A stretch of 64,000 nt of DNA from Shewanella khirikhana. GTDB lineage: Bacteria; Pseudomonadota; Gammaproteobacteria; Enterobacterales; Shewanellaceae. The notes beneath the pieces are model-generated. The model worked only from the letters and a program-made list of their open reading frames with translations. It was not told the origin of the DNA and did not search any database. Both the position numbers and the translations under genes were made by a program. Below, piece after piece: positions 7,919-16,328 of this stretch. The DNA lies in assembly GCF_003957745.1 (NCBI RefSeq), contig NZ_CP020373.1:496001-560000 (forward strand), in the 5' to 3' direction. How positions within the stretch are numbered: the first letter of the stretch is position 1; each line of letters opens with the position of its first letter.

Positions 7919-9967
7919 ATGGACTCTGGTGCCAACAATATGCTGCTCGATGCCCGACAAGCCGTTTTTGATCCTGCCCTGCTAGCTGAACTGGGGCGGC
8001 TCCAGGCCCGCTTTATTCGCGGGGAAGACGTTATCCTGCCCCTTTGTCGAATTCTCGCCGAACACAGCGGCTCCCAGGCCGTATTGATGGTCGAGAAATC
8101 CAATGTTAACGCCGAGGAAATGCCGCCATCTGCGTCCTGCTGGTGCCGTGACTCGGTACGTTATCTCACCCTGTGGAAAGATATCCGAGACTGGCCCTTC
8201 GCCGAGCAGGAAGGGCTGGTGCATTGCTGGCACAAGTTCGTGGTATGGCCGGTAAAACACACCGACTTGCTGGTGTTCTTCCATTCCCCCAAAGATGCCT
8301 GGTTCGGCTTCATGCTGAGCTTCGGCGAGCTTATTGCCGATATCCTGATGGGTATCCTTACCCGCCAGTCGCTGCAATGGCACAACCGCTTACAGGAGCT
8401 CGCCGGGGGCGAGTCAGAGCAGGAAATGTTCCGCGCTATTGTCAGCAACAGCGATGATTTCATTCTGGTGGTAAAGCAGTACCACGAAGGCAGCAGCGAA
8501 ATCGTTTACGCCAATGCCGCGGTTATTTGCATCAGTCTCTACCCGCGCAGCAAGTTGCAGGGGATGTCGTTAGCGCAGTTGTTCCCCAAAGGTACCCAGG
8601 CCAACGGTAATGAAGTGGACCTCTGTGCCTCATTAACTGCCGGGCAGGACTTTGACGATGAGATTTATTGTCGAAAAGCCAACGGTGAGCTCGCCTTTTT
8701 GCATATGCACGTGGTGGCATTGGAGCAGGACAATAAAGGAGGCTTGTTTGCGCTGATAGGCCGTGATTACACCGAGTATCGCGCCATGGAGCACACAGTC
8801 GCCCGCACCCAGAAAATGCAGGCCATTGGTCAACTGGTGGGCGGTATTGCCCATGATTTCAATAACATTCTTGGGGTGCTCAAAGGCAATGTCGAGCTGA
8901 TGCAACTCAAAAACCGGGACGAGCGGCTTGAGAGTTACCTGAATACGGCGCTGAAGTCCTGCCAAAGGGGCACAGAGCTTACCCGTCGGTTGCTGCAGTT
9001 TTCTCGCCAGGAGCAGTTTAATGCCCAGCATTGTCAGGTAAATGAAGTTATTGAAAGTCTGAAAGATCTATTCGCCAAATCGCTCACCAGCCAGATCCGG
9101 CTGCAGTTTGAGCCTGCCCCGCAAACCATGGATGTGATGGTAGACCGTGGCGATTTGGAAGATGCGCTGCTTAATCTGGTGATCAATGCCAAGGATGCAA
9201 TGAACGGCGAGGGCACCCTGACCATTTCCACCGGCGAGCAGGATTTGGCTGGTTTTTTGCCGGGTCTTGGCGGCAAGGTGATGGTGGAGGCTGGCCGTTA
9301 CGTATGGATTTCAGTTACCGATTCGGGTCACGGTATTCCGCTGCATTTGCTGGAGAAAATCTTCGAGCCCTTCTTTACCACCAAGGATAAAAGCAAAGGC
9401 ACCGGCCTTGGCCTTGCCATGATTTACGGCTTTGTGAAGCGCTCCAGTGGCTATATGAATGTCATCGCTACCGGCCCCTGCGGCACCGAGTTTCGGCTCT
9501 GGTTTCCTGCGGTGAAGGCCAAAAAGGCGGCGCTTGCTCCCAAGCTTACCCGCGATGCCAGCGTACCCCAGGTAGCCGGGCCACTCAGGGCGTTGCTGGT
9601 TGATGACGAGCCGGAGCTGCTGAATGTGCTCAGTGATTATTGTCAGTTGATGGGCATGGAGGTTGAAACCTTCAGCGATGGGGTCAGCATTCGCGAGAAA
9701 TACCTCCACAATCCCTGTGACGCCGGGCTACTGGTAACCGATGTATTGATGCCCGGTGGCATCAACGGTTACGAGCTTGCCAGCGAACTCAGTGCGCTGC
9801 ACCCGATGCCGGTGCTGCTGGTATCGGGCTTTATTGAAGATATAGGCGTGGAAAAACACGAAGAAATGCCATTCAAGGTACTACACAAACCCTTCGAGCT
9901 TTCTGCCTTTGCCAATGCGCTGGCAGAAGTCGGGGTGAAATTTGCGGGAAAAGGAGAAGTAAACTGA
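7919..9967 (+). CDS. Hybrid sensor histidine kinase (PAS-HisKA-HATPase-REC)
   Basis: 682 residues, no signal peptide or clear membrane helix, so probably cytoplasmic. In order: an N-terminal region (~1-165) that could be a degenerate GAF-like sensor; a PAS-like domain (~170-290); HisKA with phosphoacceptor His312 in GGIAHDFNNIL; HATPase with NLVINAKDAM, DSGHGI and GTGLGLAMI; and a C-terminal receiver domain (~560-675) with acceptor Asp608 (VTDVLMP) and the conserved KPFE lysine. The HDFNN H-box is that of the NtrB-like/multi-sensor class. AGGAAA precedes the start. Its stop overlaps the start of the next gene (TGATG), so kinase and regulator are coupled. The signal it senses is unknown. Confidence 0.9.
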   Translation: MDSGANNMLLDARQAVFDPALLAELGRLQARFIRGEDVILPLCRILAEHSGSQAVLMVEKSNVNAEEMPPSASCWCRDSVRYLTLWKDIRDWPFAEQEGLVHCWHKFVVWPVKHTDLLVFFHSPKDAWFGFMLSFGELIADILMGILTRQSLQWHNRLQELAGGESEQEMFRAIVSNSDDFILVVKQYHEGSSEIVYANAAVICISLYPRSKLQGMSLAQLFPKGTQANGNEVDLCASLTAGQDFDDEIYCRKANGELAFLHMHVVALEQDNKGGLFALIGRDYTEYRAMEHTVARTQKMQAIGQLVGGIAHDFNNILGVLKGNVELMQLKNRDERLESYLNTALKSCQRGTELTRRLLQFSRQEQFNAQHCQVNEVIESLKDLFAKSLTSQIRLQFEPAPQTMDVMVDRGDLEDALLNLVINAKDAMNGEGTLTISTGEQDLAGFLPGLGGKVMVEAGRYVWISVTDSGHGIPLHLLEKIFEPFFTTKDKSKGTGLGLAMIYGFVKRSSGYMNVIATGPCGTEFRLWFPAVKAKKAALAPKLTRDASVPQVAGPLRALLVDDEPELLNVLSDYCQLMGMEVETFSDGVSIREKYLHNPCDAGLLVTDVLMPGGINGYELASELSALHPMPVLLVSGFIEDIGVEKHEEMPFKVLHKPFELSAFANALAEVGVKFAGKGEVN

Positions 9968-11061
9968 TGGAACGACTCAATGTGTGGATAGTGGATGACG
10001 ACACCGATTATTGCCATCTGATGCGTGAAGTGTTGCAGGATGACTATGAGGTGCAGTTGTTTTTCAATGCCGATAGTTACAAAAAGGCGTTGAGCGGCAA
10101 AAAGCCCGACATCGTTTTGATGGATATCAGCCTGCCTGACACCTCGGGCATTGCCCTTTGCGGTGAATTGCAGCAGGCAGGCATCGACAGCGCAGTTATC
10201 TTTGTTTCGGGTATGAATACCCTTGAAGAGCGACTGAAAGCTTACGAGGCCGGAGGAGTCGACTTTATTGCCAAGCCCTTTGAACTTAAAGAGCTGATGG
10301 CTAAAACCCACGCAGTGGCGACCTATCAAATCAAGAAGCGCTCGCTTGCCGAGGCGGAAAGTTTTTCCCGCAATATGGCATTCCAGTCGATGAATGAGTC
10401 GTCTCAGTATGGTGCCGTACTGCAGTTTTTCCGTCAGTGTTTCTTATGTCAGGACTATCGCTCGCTGGCGGATGCTTTTTTCGATTTGATGAATCAGCTG
10501 GAACTGAAAACCTGCCTTGAGATCCGGGTGGAAGAGCCACTGTATTTTGTGCCTGAGCACACCGCCATCAGCCCCATTGAGGCCAATATTTTTGAGCTGC
10601 TCGACCATCAGGGACGATTGTACGACTTTGGCTCCCGCACCGTGTGCAACGACAAGCACGTGTCCTTTTTGATTAAAAACATGCCCTTGAATGATGAGGT
10701 GCTTTACGGCCGAATTCGCGATGTGATTGCGGTGGTCGTAGAGGGGCTGGAGGCGCGGATCCTGGACATCTCCCGCCAGCAAACCCTGAAAAAGGCTATT
10801 GCCAATATCCAGCAGTTGGTTGGCGGGCTGTCGAACAGCATTCAGGAGAGCGATGAGCGCTTTTGCCATGCGCTGACCAATATCACTTCTGAAATCCGCG
10901 CCAGCTTCCATGTGCTGGATATGACCGAAGAGCAGGAGAACTTTTTTACCGGGCTGGTGGAGCGAAACCTGCGCGAGGCTAACTCGGCCAGTAATGCATT
11001 CCTGCGGCTGCAGGGCTCACTTAAGTCGGTGGTGGATGCGCTCGAACGCAGTAGTGCGTAG
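9967..11061 (+). CDS. Response regulator with a receiver domain and an unrecognised C-terminal region
   Basis: 364 residues. The N-terminal ~125 residues are a canonical receiver domain (DDD at 10-12, phospho-acceptor Asp53 in LMDISLPDTSG, KPFE). Residues ~130-364 carry no helix-turn-helix, GGDEF, EAL or HD-GYP motif that I can see. They contain a Cys-containing stretch (FRQCFLCQDY), a possible GAF-like part, and a helical C-terminus. It is translationally coupled to the hybrid kinase, so it is its likely partner. Output may be protein-protein, perhaps on a chemotaxis or c-di-GMP target; that is speculation. Confidence 0.85.
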   Translation: MERLNVWIVDDDTDYCHLMREVLQDDYEVQLFFNADSYKKALSGKKPDIVLMDISLPDTSGIALCGELQQAGIDSAVIFVSGMNTLEERLKAYEAGGVDFIAKPFELKELMAKTHAVATYQIKKRSLAEAESFSRNMAFQSMNESSQYGAVLQFFRQCFLCQDYRSLADAFFDLMNQLELKTCLEIRVEEPLYFVPEHTAISPIEANIFELLDHQGRLYDFGSRTVCNDKHVSFLIKNMPLNDEVLYGRIRDVIAVVVEGLEARILDISRQQTLKKAIANIQQLVGGLSNSIQESDERFCHALTNITSEIRASFHVLDMTEEQENFFTGLVERNLREANSASNAFLRLQGSLKSVVDALERSSA

Positions 11062-11178
11062 GCTAAAAGCTTGATCGCAATCACATTGGGGTTTTGGGTG
11101 CCTTTGCTATAGTGGTTAAGGTTCAGGCAGTTGACTACTATGTATTAGAGAAACAGACATTGGCACGGGGGACGACCT

Positions 11179-11718
11179 ATGCTCAACCGACTGATGAGAG
11201 ATCACAAGCATATCGCTATTTTGCTTAAGATCCTCAATAAGAAACGCGCTATGTTGGAAAACGGGGACAGCGTTAATTTCAACCTGGTGCGTGACATCGT
11301 GGAGTACATGCAAAGCTATGCCGAGCATAGCCATCACCCCCTTGAAGACGTGATTTACGACTATTGCCTGCAAAAGTACCCGTCGGTACCCAGGCTCGAC
11401 CGCTTAAGTAAAGAACACCAGGCTCTGGTGGAGTCTTCGGCAGCCCTGATGGGTACCTTGAATCTTATTTTATGTGACGTGGTGGTGGCCAAAGAGAAGC
11501 TGATTGACGATCTGTCTGGCTATGTTCGAAGCCAGGAAGAGCACATGCTGTTTGAAGAACGGGAAATGTTTCCGTTATTGTCGCGGCAACTGACCGACGA
11601 AGACTGGCATCAAATCAACGAGCGTTGTCTTATTAAGCTGGTGGAAGACCCGCTATTCAGCGACAACGATAACCAGCTGTTTGATGAGCTGAAAAACTAC
11701 CTGTCACAGTCCGACTAA
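11179..11718 (+). CDS. Hemerythrin HHE domain protein
   Basis: 179-residue all-helical protein with di-iron ligand candidates in the hemerythrin order. These are His9 (RDHKHI), the AEHSHHPLED block near residue 50, an EHQ segment near 80, and the QEEHMLFEEREMF block near 125. Such proteins bind oxygen or NO or act in iron, redox or signalling roles. It lies 117 nt after the response regulator with its own ribosome binding site and may be co-transcribed with the two-component pair; no terminator separates them. It ends at a strong terminator. The domain is clear, the function open. Confidence 0.85.
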   Translation: MLNRLMRDHKHIAILLKILNKKRAMLENGDSVNFNLVRDIVEYMQSYAEHSHHPLEDVIYDYCLQKYPSVPRLDRLSKEHQALVESSAALMGTLNLILCDVVVAKEKLIDDLSGYVRSQEEHMLFEEREMFPLLSRQLTDEDWHQINERCLIKLVEDPLFSDNDNQLFDELKNYLSQSD

Positions 11719-11763
11719 ACAGTTGAGTTCTAGTTCTGTTGCTGATCCAACAGACATTAAAAA

Positions 11764-11788
11764 AGAGCGCCTGAGGCGCTCTTTTTTT
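11764..11788. terminator. Bidirectional rho-independent terminator
   Basis: Perfect 8-bp stem AGAGCGCC/GGCGCTCT with a TGA loop, flanked by an A-run and a T-run. It serves the hemerythrin gene (+) and the DUF3545 gene (-). Confidence 0.9.
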
Positions 11789-11797
11789 GAATGCGAT

Positions 11798-11983
11798 TTA
11801 TGCCAGGAGGCTGTCGACATCGTAATCAAAGTTGGAATCGATATCCTGCAATTCCTTCAGCAGGCGATGCTTATCCTTCAGCGCTTCGATTTCCCTCCAT
11901 TTACGTTTCTTGTTGGAGCCCTTGGAGCGACCTGGTCTTTCTACGACTTCATCTAGCGCACTACCATAATCTAAACGATCCAT
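11798..11983 (-). CDS. DUF3545 family small protein
   Basis: 61-residue soluble, highly charged protein. A basic centre (SKGSNKKRKWREIEALKDKH) is followed by an acidic tail (DIDSNFDYDVDSLLA). The composition and length match the DUF3545 proteins found in Shewanella and Vibrio, whose function is unknown. A strong AGGAGG site lies 6 nt before the ATG, which supports real translation. The basic-acidic layout suggests a nucleic-acid or protein-binding role, but nothing in the sequence proves it. Confidence 0.8.
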   Translation of the reverse strand: MDRLDYGSALDEVVERPGRSKGSNKKRKWREIEALKDKHRLLKELQDIDSNFDYDVDSLLA

Positions 11984-12135
11984 GGCAACCTCCTGTTGTT
12001 GTATGTTTTCTCAGCAACTAAATACCACACATCGCAAATAGGGTGCAAGAAGAATGTTTCAGGTGTGTTAAGGAGGTATGACGTTTGGGTGAATTCGTAC
12101 GGTTTGAGACTAATCAATTGATATCGCTTGATAAA

Positions 12136-12162
12136 TAAAAAGCCGGCTAGGCCGGCTTTTTA
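12136..12162 (-). terminator. Rho-independent terminator of tal-pgi
   Basis: Perfect stem AGCCGGC/GCCGGCT with flanking A and T runs, 24 nt after the pgi stop on the minus strand. Confidence 0.9.
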
Positions 12163-12185
12163 GGTTCTGTATACAGAAGAAGGAC

Positions 12186-13823
12186 TTAGATATGTCCTTG
12201 GCGGAACAGGTTGATCAGGGCGTTACTGGATGAATCCAGTTCGGTGGCTGCCTTGTCGGCGCCGAGTCTGGCCAGCACGTCATTGCCCAGCGTCTTGCCA
12301 AGTTCCACGCCCCATTGGTCGAAGGAGTTGATGTCCCAAATAACGCCTTGCACAAAGGTTCTGTGCTCATAAAGCGCAATCAGGGCGCCCAGTGTTGCCG
12401 GTGTCAGTTTATCCATCAGCAGGGTGTTGCTGGGCTTGTTGCCGTCCATCACCTTGTGGCGGGCAATAAGGGTTTTCTCTTCTTCAGCAAGCTTGCTGGA
12501 GGCGAGTTCCGCCAAGGCTTCTTCGAAGGTACGGCCCTGCATCAGTGCCTGGGTCTGGCCAAAGCAGTTGGACGCCAGCTGGGCGTGGTGTTCACCCAGC
12601 GGATTATGGCTTTGCAGCGGCATAATAAAATCGGCCGGGATCAGAGCTGTGCCCTGGTGCAGCAACTGGTGATAAGCGTGCTGGCCGTTGGTGCCTTCGC
12701 CGCCCCAGATCACGGGGCCGGTGCTGAAGTCGACCGTTTCGCCTTCTAGCATGACGGACTTGCCGTTACTTTCCATGTCAAGCTGCTGGAAATATGCCGG
12801 CAGGCCGCGCAGGTAGTGATCGTAGGTCAGTACCACGTGGGATTGGGCATTGAAGAAGTTGCCATACCAAACAGACAGCATCCCCATGATAACCGGCATA
12901 TTTTCAGCCAGTGGTGCAGAGGTGAAATGCTCATCCATCTCGCGGGCACCGGCCAGCAGGGCGCGGTAATTGTCCATGCCAACCATCAGCGCAATCGGCA
13001 AACCGATGGCAGACCAGAGTGAGTAACGACCGCCGACCCAGTCCCACATCGGGAAGATATTGGCTTCATCGATACCAAATTCGGTTGCCTTGGCCACGTT
13101 GGAGGTGACTGCGGCAAAGTGCTTGGCTACATCCGCCTGAGTTGCACCGCTTTGCAGGAACCAGTCGCGGGCGCTCAGGGTGTTGGTCAGGGTTTCCTGG
13201 GTACCAAATGATTTGGACGACATCAGAAACAGGGTGGTTTCCGGGTCAACCAGCTTGAGCTTCTCAACCAGCGAGGTGGCATCGACGTTGGCCACAAAAT
13301 GGCAGTTCAGCTTACCGGTCCAGTATGGACGCAGCGCCTGAGTCGCGATTTTAGGACCGAGGAAGGAGCCGCCGATACCTATGCTGACGATATCAGTGAT
13401 GGCTTTGCCGGTGTAACCGCGCCACTCGCCAGAGGTAATAGAAGCAACGAAGGATTCGATTTTATCCAGGGTTGCATGAACTTCAGGCACCACATTAACG
13501 CCATCCACTTCCACCACAGCGCCCTTGGGGGCACGCAGCGCAGTGTGCAATACGGCGCGCTTTTCAGTGGTGTTAATAATGTCACCGGCGAACATGGCCT
13601 TAATTCGCGCTGGCAGTTGAGCCTGCTGCGCCAGACCAAACAGGGCACTGAGCACGGCTTCATTCACACGGTTTTTGGAGTAATCCAAAAACAGGCCACA
13701 GGCTTTCAGTGACATTTTGTTGAAACGTGCGCTGTCAGTCGCAAAAAGTTCACGCATATGGGGCAGATTGTTGGAATATTCCTTCAGTTTCTGCCACTCA
13801 GGAGTGTTGGTAACTCGACTCAT
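12186..13823 (-). CDS. pgi: Glucose-6-phosphate isomerase
   Basis: 545 residues, normal for bacterial PGI. Signature segments are SIGIGGSFLGP, the sugar-phosphate loop SKSFGTQETLTN, and GGRYSLWSAIGLP, with the C-terminal family signature INSFDQWGVELGK. It interconverts glucose-6-phosphate and fructose-6-phosphate in the cytoplasm. In this organism fructose-6-phosphate also arrives from NagB-II. The start at 13823 (MSRVTNTPEW) was preferred to an upstream in-frame start that would overlap tal. It follows tal by 19 nt, so the two form an operon. Confidence 0.97.
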   Translation of the reverse strand: MSRVTNTPEWQKLKEYSNNLPHMRELFATDSARFNKMSLKACGLFLDYSKNRVNEAVLSALFGLAQQAQLPARIKAMFAGDIINTTEKRAVLHTALRAPKGAVVEVDGVNVVPEVHATLDKIESFVASITSGEWRGYTGKAITDIVSIGIGGSFLGPKIATQALRPYWTGKLNCHFVANVDATSLVEKLKLVDPETTLFLMSSKSFGTQETLTNTLSARDWFLQSGATQADVAKHFAAVTSNVAKATEFGIDEANIFPMWDWVGGRYSLWSAIGLPIALMVGMDNYRALLAGAREMDEHFTSAPLAENMPVIMGMLSVWYGNFFNAQSHVVLTYDHYLRGLPAYFQQLDMESNGKSVMLEGETVDFSTGPVIWGGEGTNGQHAYHQLLHQGTALIPADFIMPLQSHNPLGEHHAQLASNCFGQTQALMQGRTFEEALAELASSKLAEEEKTLIARHKVMDGNKPSNTLLMDKLTPATLGALIALYEHRTFVQGVIWDINSFDQWGVELGKTLGNDVLARLGADKAATELDSSSNALINLFRQGHI

Positions 13824-13842
13824 TCGTTGCTTCCCCGCGTTA

Positions 13843-14796
13843 TCAGGCCAGTTTGGCCTTGAGCATTTCTTCCAGTTTGCCTTGATCGACTGCGAAATTA
13901 CGGATCCCTTCGGCCAGTTTTTCAACGGCCATGGCGTCCTGGTTCATCTCCCAACGGAACTCGGCTTCGCTCATCACAGGACCTGGGGCGATGGTTTCGG
14001 TTGCTGGGGTCAGCTTACGCACCACGGGGGTGTTGCTGGTGGCCATTTCTTCGAGCAGCGATGGACCTATGGTCAAACGATCACAACCCGCCAACTCAAT
14101 GATTTCGCCTGTATTGCGGAAGCTTGCGCCCATCACCACAGTCTTGTAGCCGTGACGCTTGTAGTAGTTGTAGATGTCAGTAACTGACACTACGCCTGGG
14201 TCTTCGCTGGCGCTGTAATCTTTGCCGGTAGACTTCTTGTACCAGTCGAGAATGCGGCCTACGAAAGGTGAAATCAGGAATACCCCGGCTTCAGCACAGG
14301 CGCGGGCCTGGGCAAAGCTAAACAGCAGCGTGAGGTTACAGTTGATGCCTTCCGCTTCCAGTTCTTTGGCGGCGCAGATGCCTTCCCAGGTAGAAGCCAG
14401 TTTGATCAGAATGCGGCTCTTGTCGATACCGGCTTCCTGATACAGGCGGATAAGCTTATGGGCCTTGGCGATGGAACCGGCTTTATCGAAAGACAGGCGG
14501 GCATCCACTTCGGTGGAGATGCGGCCAGGCACCAGTTTAAGGATTTCCAGGCCGATGTTTACGGCCAGTTTGTCGGCGGCGTCTTCAATCTGGGTTTCCA
14601 GGTTGTCGCTTTGGGTCTTGGCCCAGGCGATGGCGTTGTCGATAAGACCTGCATATTCTGGAATTTGCGCCGCTTTCAAAATCAGCGATGGGTTGGTGGT
14701 GGCATCTTCAGGCTGCGATCGCTTGATTGCCTCGATATCGCCGGTATCGGCCACAATGGTGGTAAAGGATTTGAGTTGCTCTAAGGTATTGGCCAT
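13843..14796 (-). CDS. tal: Transaldolase
   Basis: 317 residues, same length as E. coli TalB. The Schiff-base lysine is Lys132 in ILIKLASTWEGI, and the N-terminal DATTNPSLI and later SPFVGRILDW signatures are present. It transfers a dihydroxyacetone unit between sedoheptulose-7-phosphate/glyceraldehyde-3-phosphate and erythrose-4-phosphate/fructose-6-phosphate in the non-oxidative pentose phosphate pathway. AAGGAC precedes the ATG. First gene of a tal-pgi unit linking the pentose pathway and upper glycolysis. Confidence 0.97.
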   Translation of the reverse strand: MANTLEQLKSFTTIVADTGDIEAIKRSQPEDATTNPSLILKAAQIPEYAGLIDNAIAWAKTQSDNLETQIEDAADKLAVNIGLEILKLVPGRISTEVDARLSFDKAGSIAKAHKLIRLYQEAGIDKSRILIKLASTWEGICAAKELEAEGINCNLTLLFSFAQARACAEAGVFLISPFVGRILDWYKKSTGKDYSASEDPGVVSVTDIYNYYKRHGYKTVVMGASFRNTGEIIELAGCDRLTIGPSLLEEMATSNTPVVRKLTPATETIAPGPVMSEAEFRWEMNQDAMAVEKLAEGIRNFAVDQGKLEEMLKAKLA

Positions 14797-14960
14797 GGAT
14801 CTTGTCCTTTTCGAAAAGCCGCCGGAGCGCCGGAGTTCTAGACACAATATTAGAAGCGATTTTGCACTTTTTTCCAACCGCGCTATGAAAAAAAATTACA
14901 AAAACGACTTAAAGTTCCCAAAAGCGGCGGCCTTGGGTTGGTATCGCTGTTGCGGTAATG

Positions 14961-14990
14961 AAAAAAGCCACTGCAGGGCAGTGGCTTTTT
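14961..14990 (-). terminator. Rho-independent terminator of the ompA-family gene
   Basis: Stem GCCACTGC/GCAGTGGC with a 3-nt loop. The A-run to its left becomes the T-tract on the minus strand, just beyond the stop at 15007. Confidence 0.88.
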
Positions 14991-15006
14991 AAGGCTTACT
15001 CAAGGA

Positions 15007-16107
15007 TTACTTGAGTACAGGTACCTTCTCAGAACCAGTTACAACAGCTTCTACGCGGCGGTTGGCTGCGTGAGCTTCGGCAGTGTTGCCTTCCATAACT
15101 GGACGGGTGATACCGTAACCCTTGGCAGTTACGCGGTCAGCGCTGATGCCATACTTTTCAACCAGCAGTTTGGCAGCGGCGTTGGCGCGCTTCTCAGACA
15201 GCTTCATGTTGTAGTCTGGGTTACCTACGTTAGAGGCGTGGCCACCGATCTCTACGGTAGAACCTGGGTGCTGGTTCATGTAGCCAGCCAGCTTCTCAAC
15301 TGAATCGTAAGAAGAAGAGTGGATTACAGAAGAGTTGTTGGCAAAGCGCAGTGAGCCCAGAGTGTGGGTAGTCACGTCGTCGGTGTACATGGTGCAGCCA
15401 TAGCTGTCTACTTTGTGAGTAGAAGGCGTGGCAGGGCACTTGTCCAGATCGTCGTTTACGCCATCGTTGTCAGAGTCAACTGGTACAACAACAGGAGCGA
15501 CAACCACAGGTGCAGCCTTGCTGCCGAAACGGTAGCTCAGCTCCAGACCCCAGTAGTTGCTTTCCATTTCCAGGGTGTTCCACTTTTCTTCGTCGAGGTT
15601 TTCATAACGACGATACTTGGCAGAAAGCTTCAGGTTGTCGGTGAAGTTATAGCCGATACCAGCACCAACAAACGGTGCAATACCGCTGTCGCTGTAGTAT
15701 TCAGAACCCCACTGCTTGTTGTTATAGATCAGGTAGTTCATGGCACCGGCTTCAGCAGAGAGGCTCCACTTGTTAGCGAAAGGCCAGAAGGCAACCAGAC
15801 CCAGGGTGGTACCCTTGGCGCCCACGTCGTTCAGGGCGTTAGAATAGTCGGTCCACTCGGCGCGGCCCAGGTCACGGTAACCCAGCTCTACACCGAAGTA
15901 GTCATTGAACAGATAACCTGCGAATACGTCCCATGCATAAGGGCTGTCTTCGCCACAAGTCATCATAGTCTTTTGGTCGCAGTTAGGCTCGTAGTTGTTA
16001 ACGCCTACGCCGCCACCCACGTACCAAGGGCTCATGCCTTCATCAGATGCCATTACACCGAATGGCAGTACAGATGCGAGCAGTGCAACTTTCAATGAGT
16101 TTTTCAT
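15007..16107 (-). CDS. OmpA-family outer-membrane protein
   Basis: 366 residues. A Sec signal peptide (MKNSLKVALLASVLPFGVMA) is followed by an eight-stranded barrel-like region (residues ~20-205, WYVGGGVGVNNYE... to LSYRFG). Next come a Pro/Val-rich hinge, a calcium-type repeat (DSDNDGVNDDLDKCP), and a C-terminal OmpA peptidoglycan-binding domain (GHASNVGNPDYN, LSEKRANAAAKLL, NRRVEAVV). It anchors the outer membrane to the cell wall. Two adjacent ATG codons exist; the second (16107) is better spaced from GGAG. About 220 nt of promoter region separate it from the phosphoketolase gene upstream. Confidence 0.93.
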   Translation of the reverse strand: MKNSLKVALLASVLPFGVMASDEGMSPWYVGGGVGVNNYEPNCDQKTMMTCGEDSPYAWDVFAGYLFNDYFGVELGYRDLGRAEWTDYSNALNDVGAKGTTLGLVAFWPFANKWSLSAEAGAMNYLIYNNKQWGSEYYSDSGIAPFVGAGIGYNFTDNLKLSAKYRRYENLDEEKWNTLEMESNYWGLELSYRFGSKAAPVVVAPVVVPVDSDNDGVNDDLDKCPATPSTHKVDSYGCTMYTDDVTTHTLGSLRFANNSSVIHSSSYDSVEKLAGYMNQHPGSTVEIGGHASNVGNPDYNMKLSEKRANAAAKLLVEKYGISADRVTAKGYGITRPVMEGNTAEAHAANRRVEAVVTGSEKVPVLK

Positions 16108-16265
16108 CATATTTCTCCAAGTCCATTGTTTAATGATGTCCACCATAATGCTCAAAAAGCATAGCTTGCACTTAGCGTGGTGATCCCTTTCTTTTCTAGC
16201 AAGCCGCACATATTATCTATTCTAAATATCTGAATTTCTACAGTACATCATTCTTTTAGTGGAAA

Positions 16266-16295
16266 AAAACGAAAGGCACTCCATTTGAGTGCCTT
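16266..16295 (-). terminator. Rho-independent terminator of the phosphoketolase gene
   Basis: On the minus strand, stem AAGGCACTC/GAGTGCCTT with a 5-nt loop followed by a run of seven T. Confidence 0.85.
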
Positions 16296-16328
16296 CCAGA
16301 TCACAGTTTTATAATCTTTTTAACTGTA

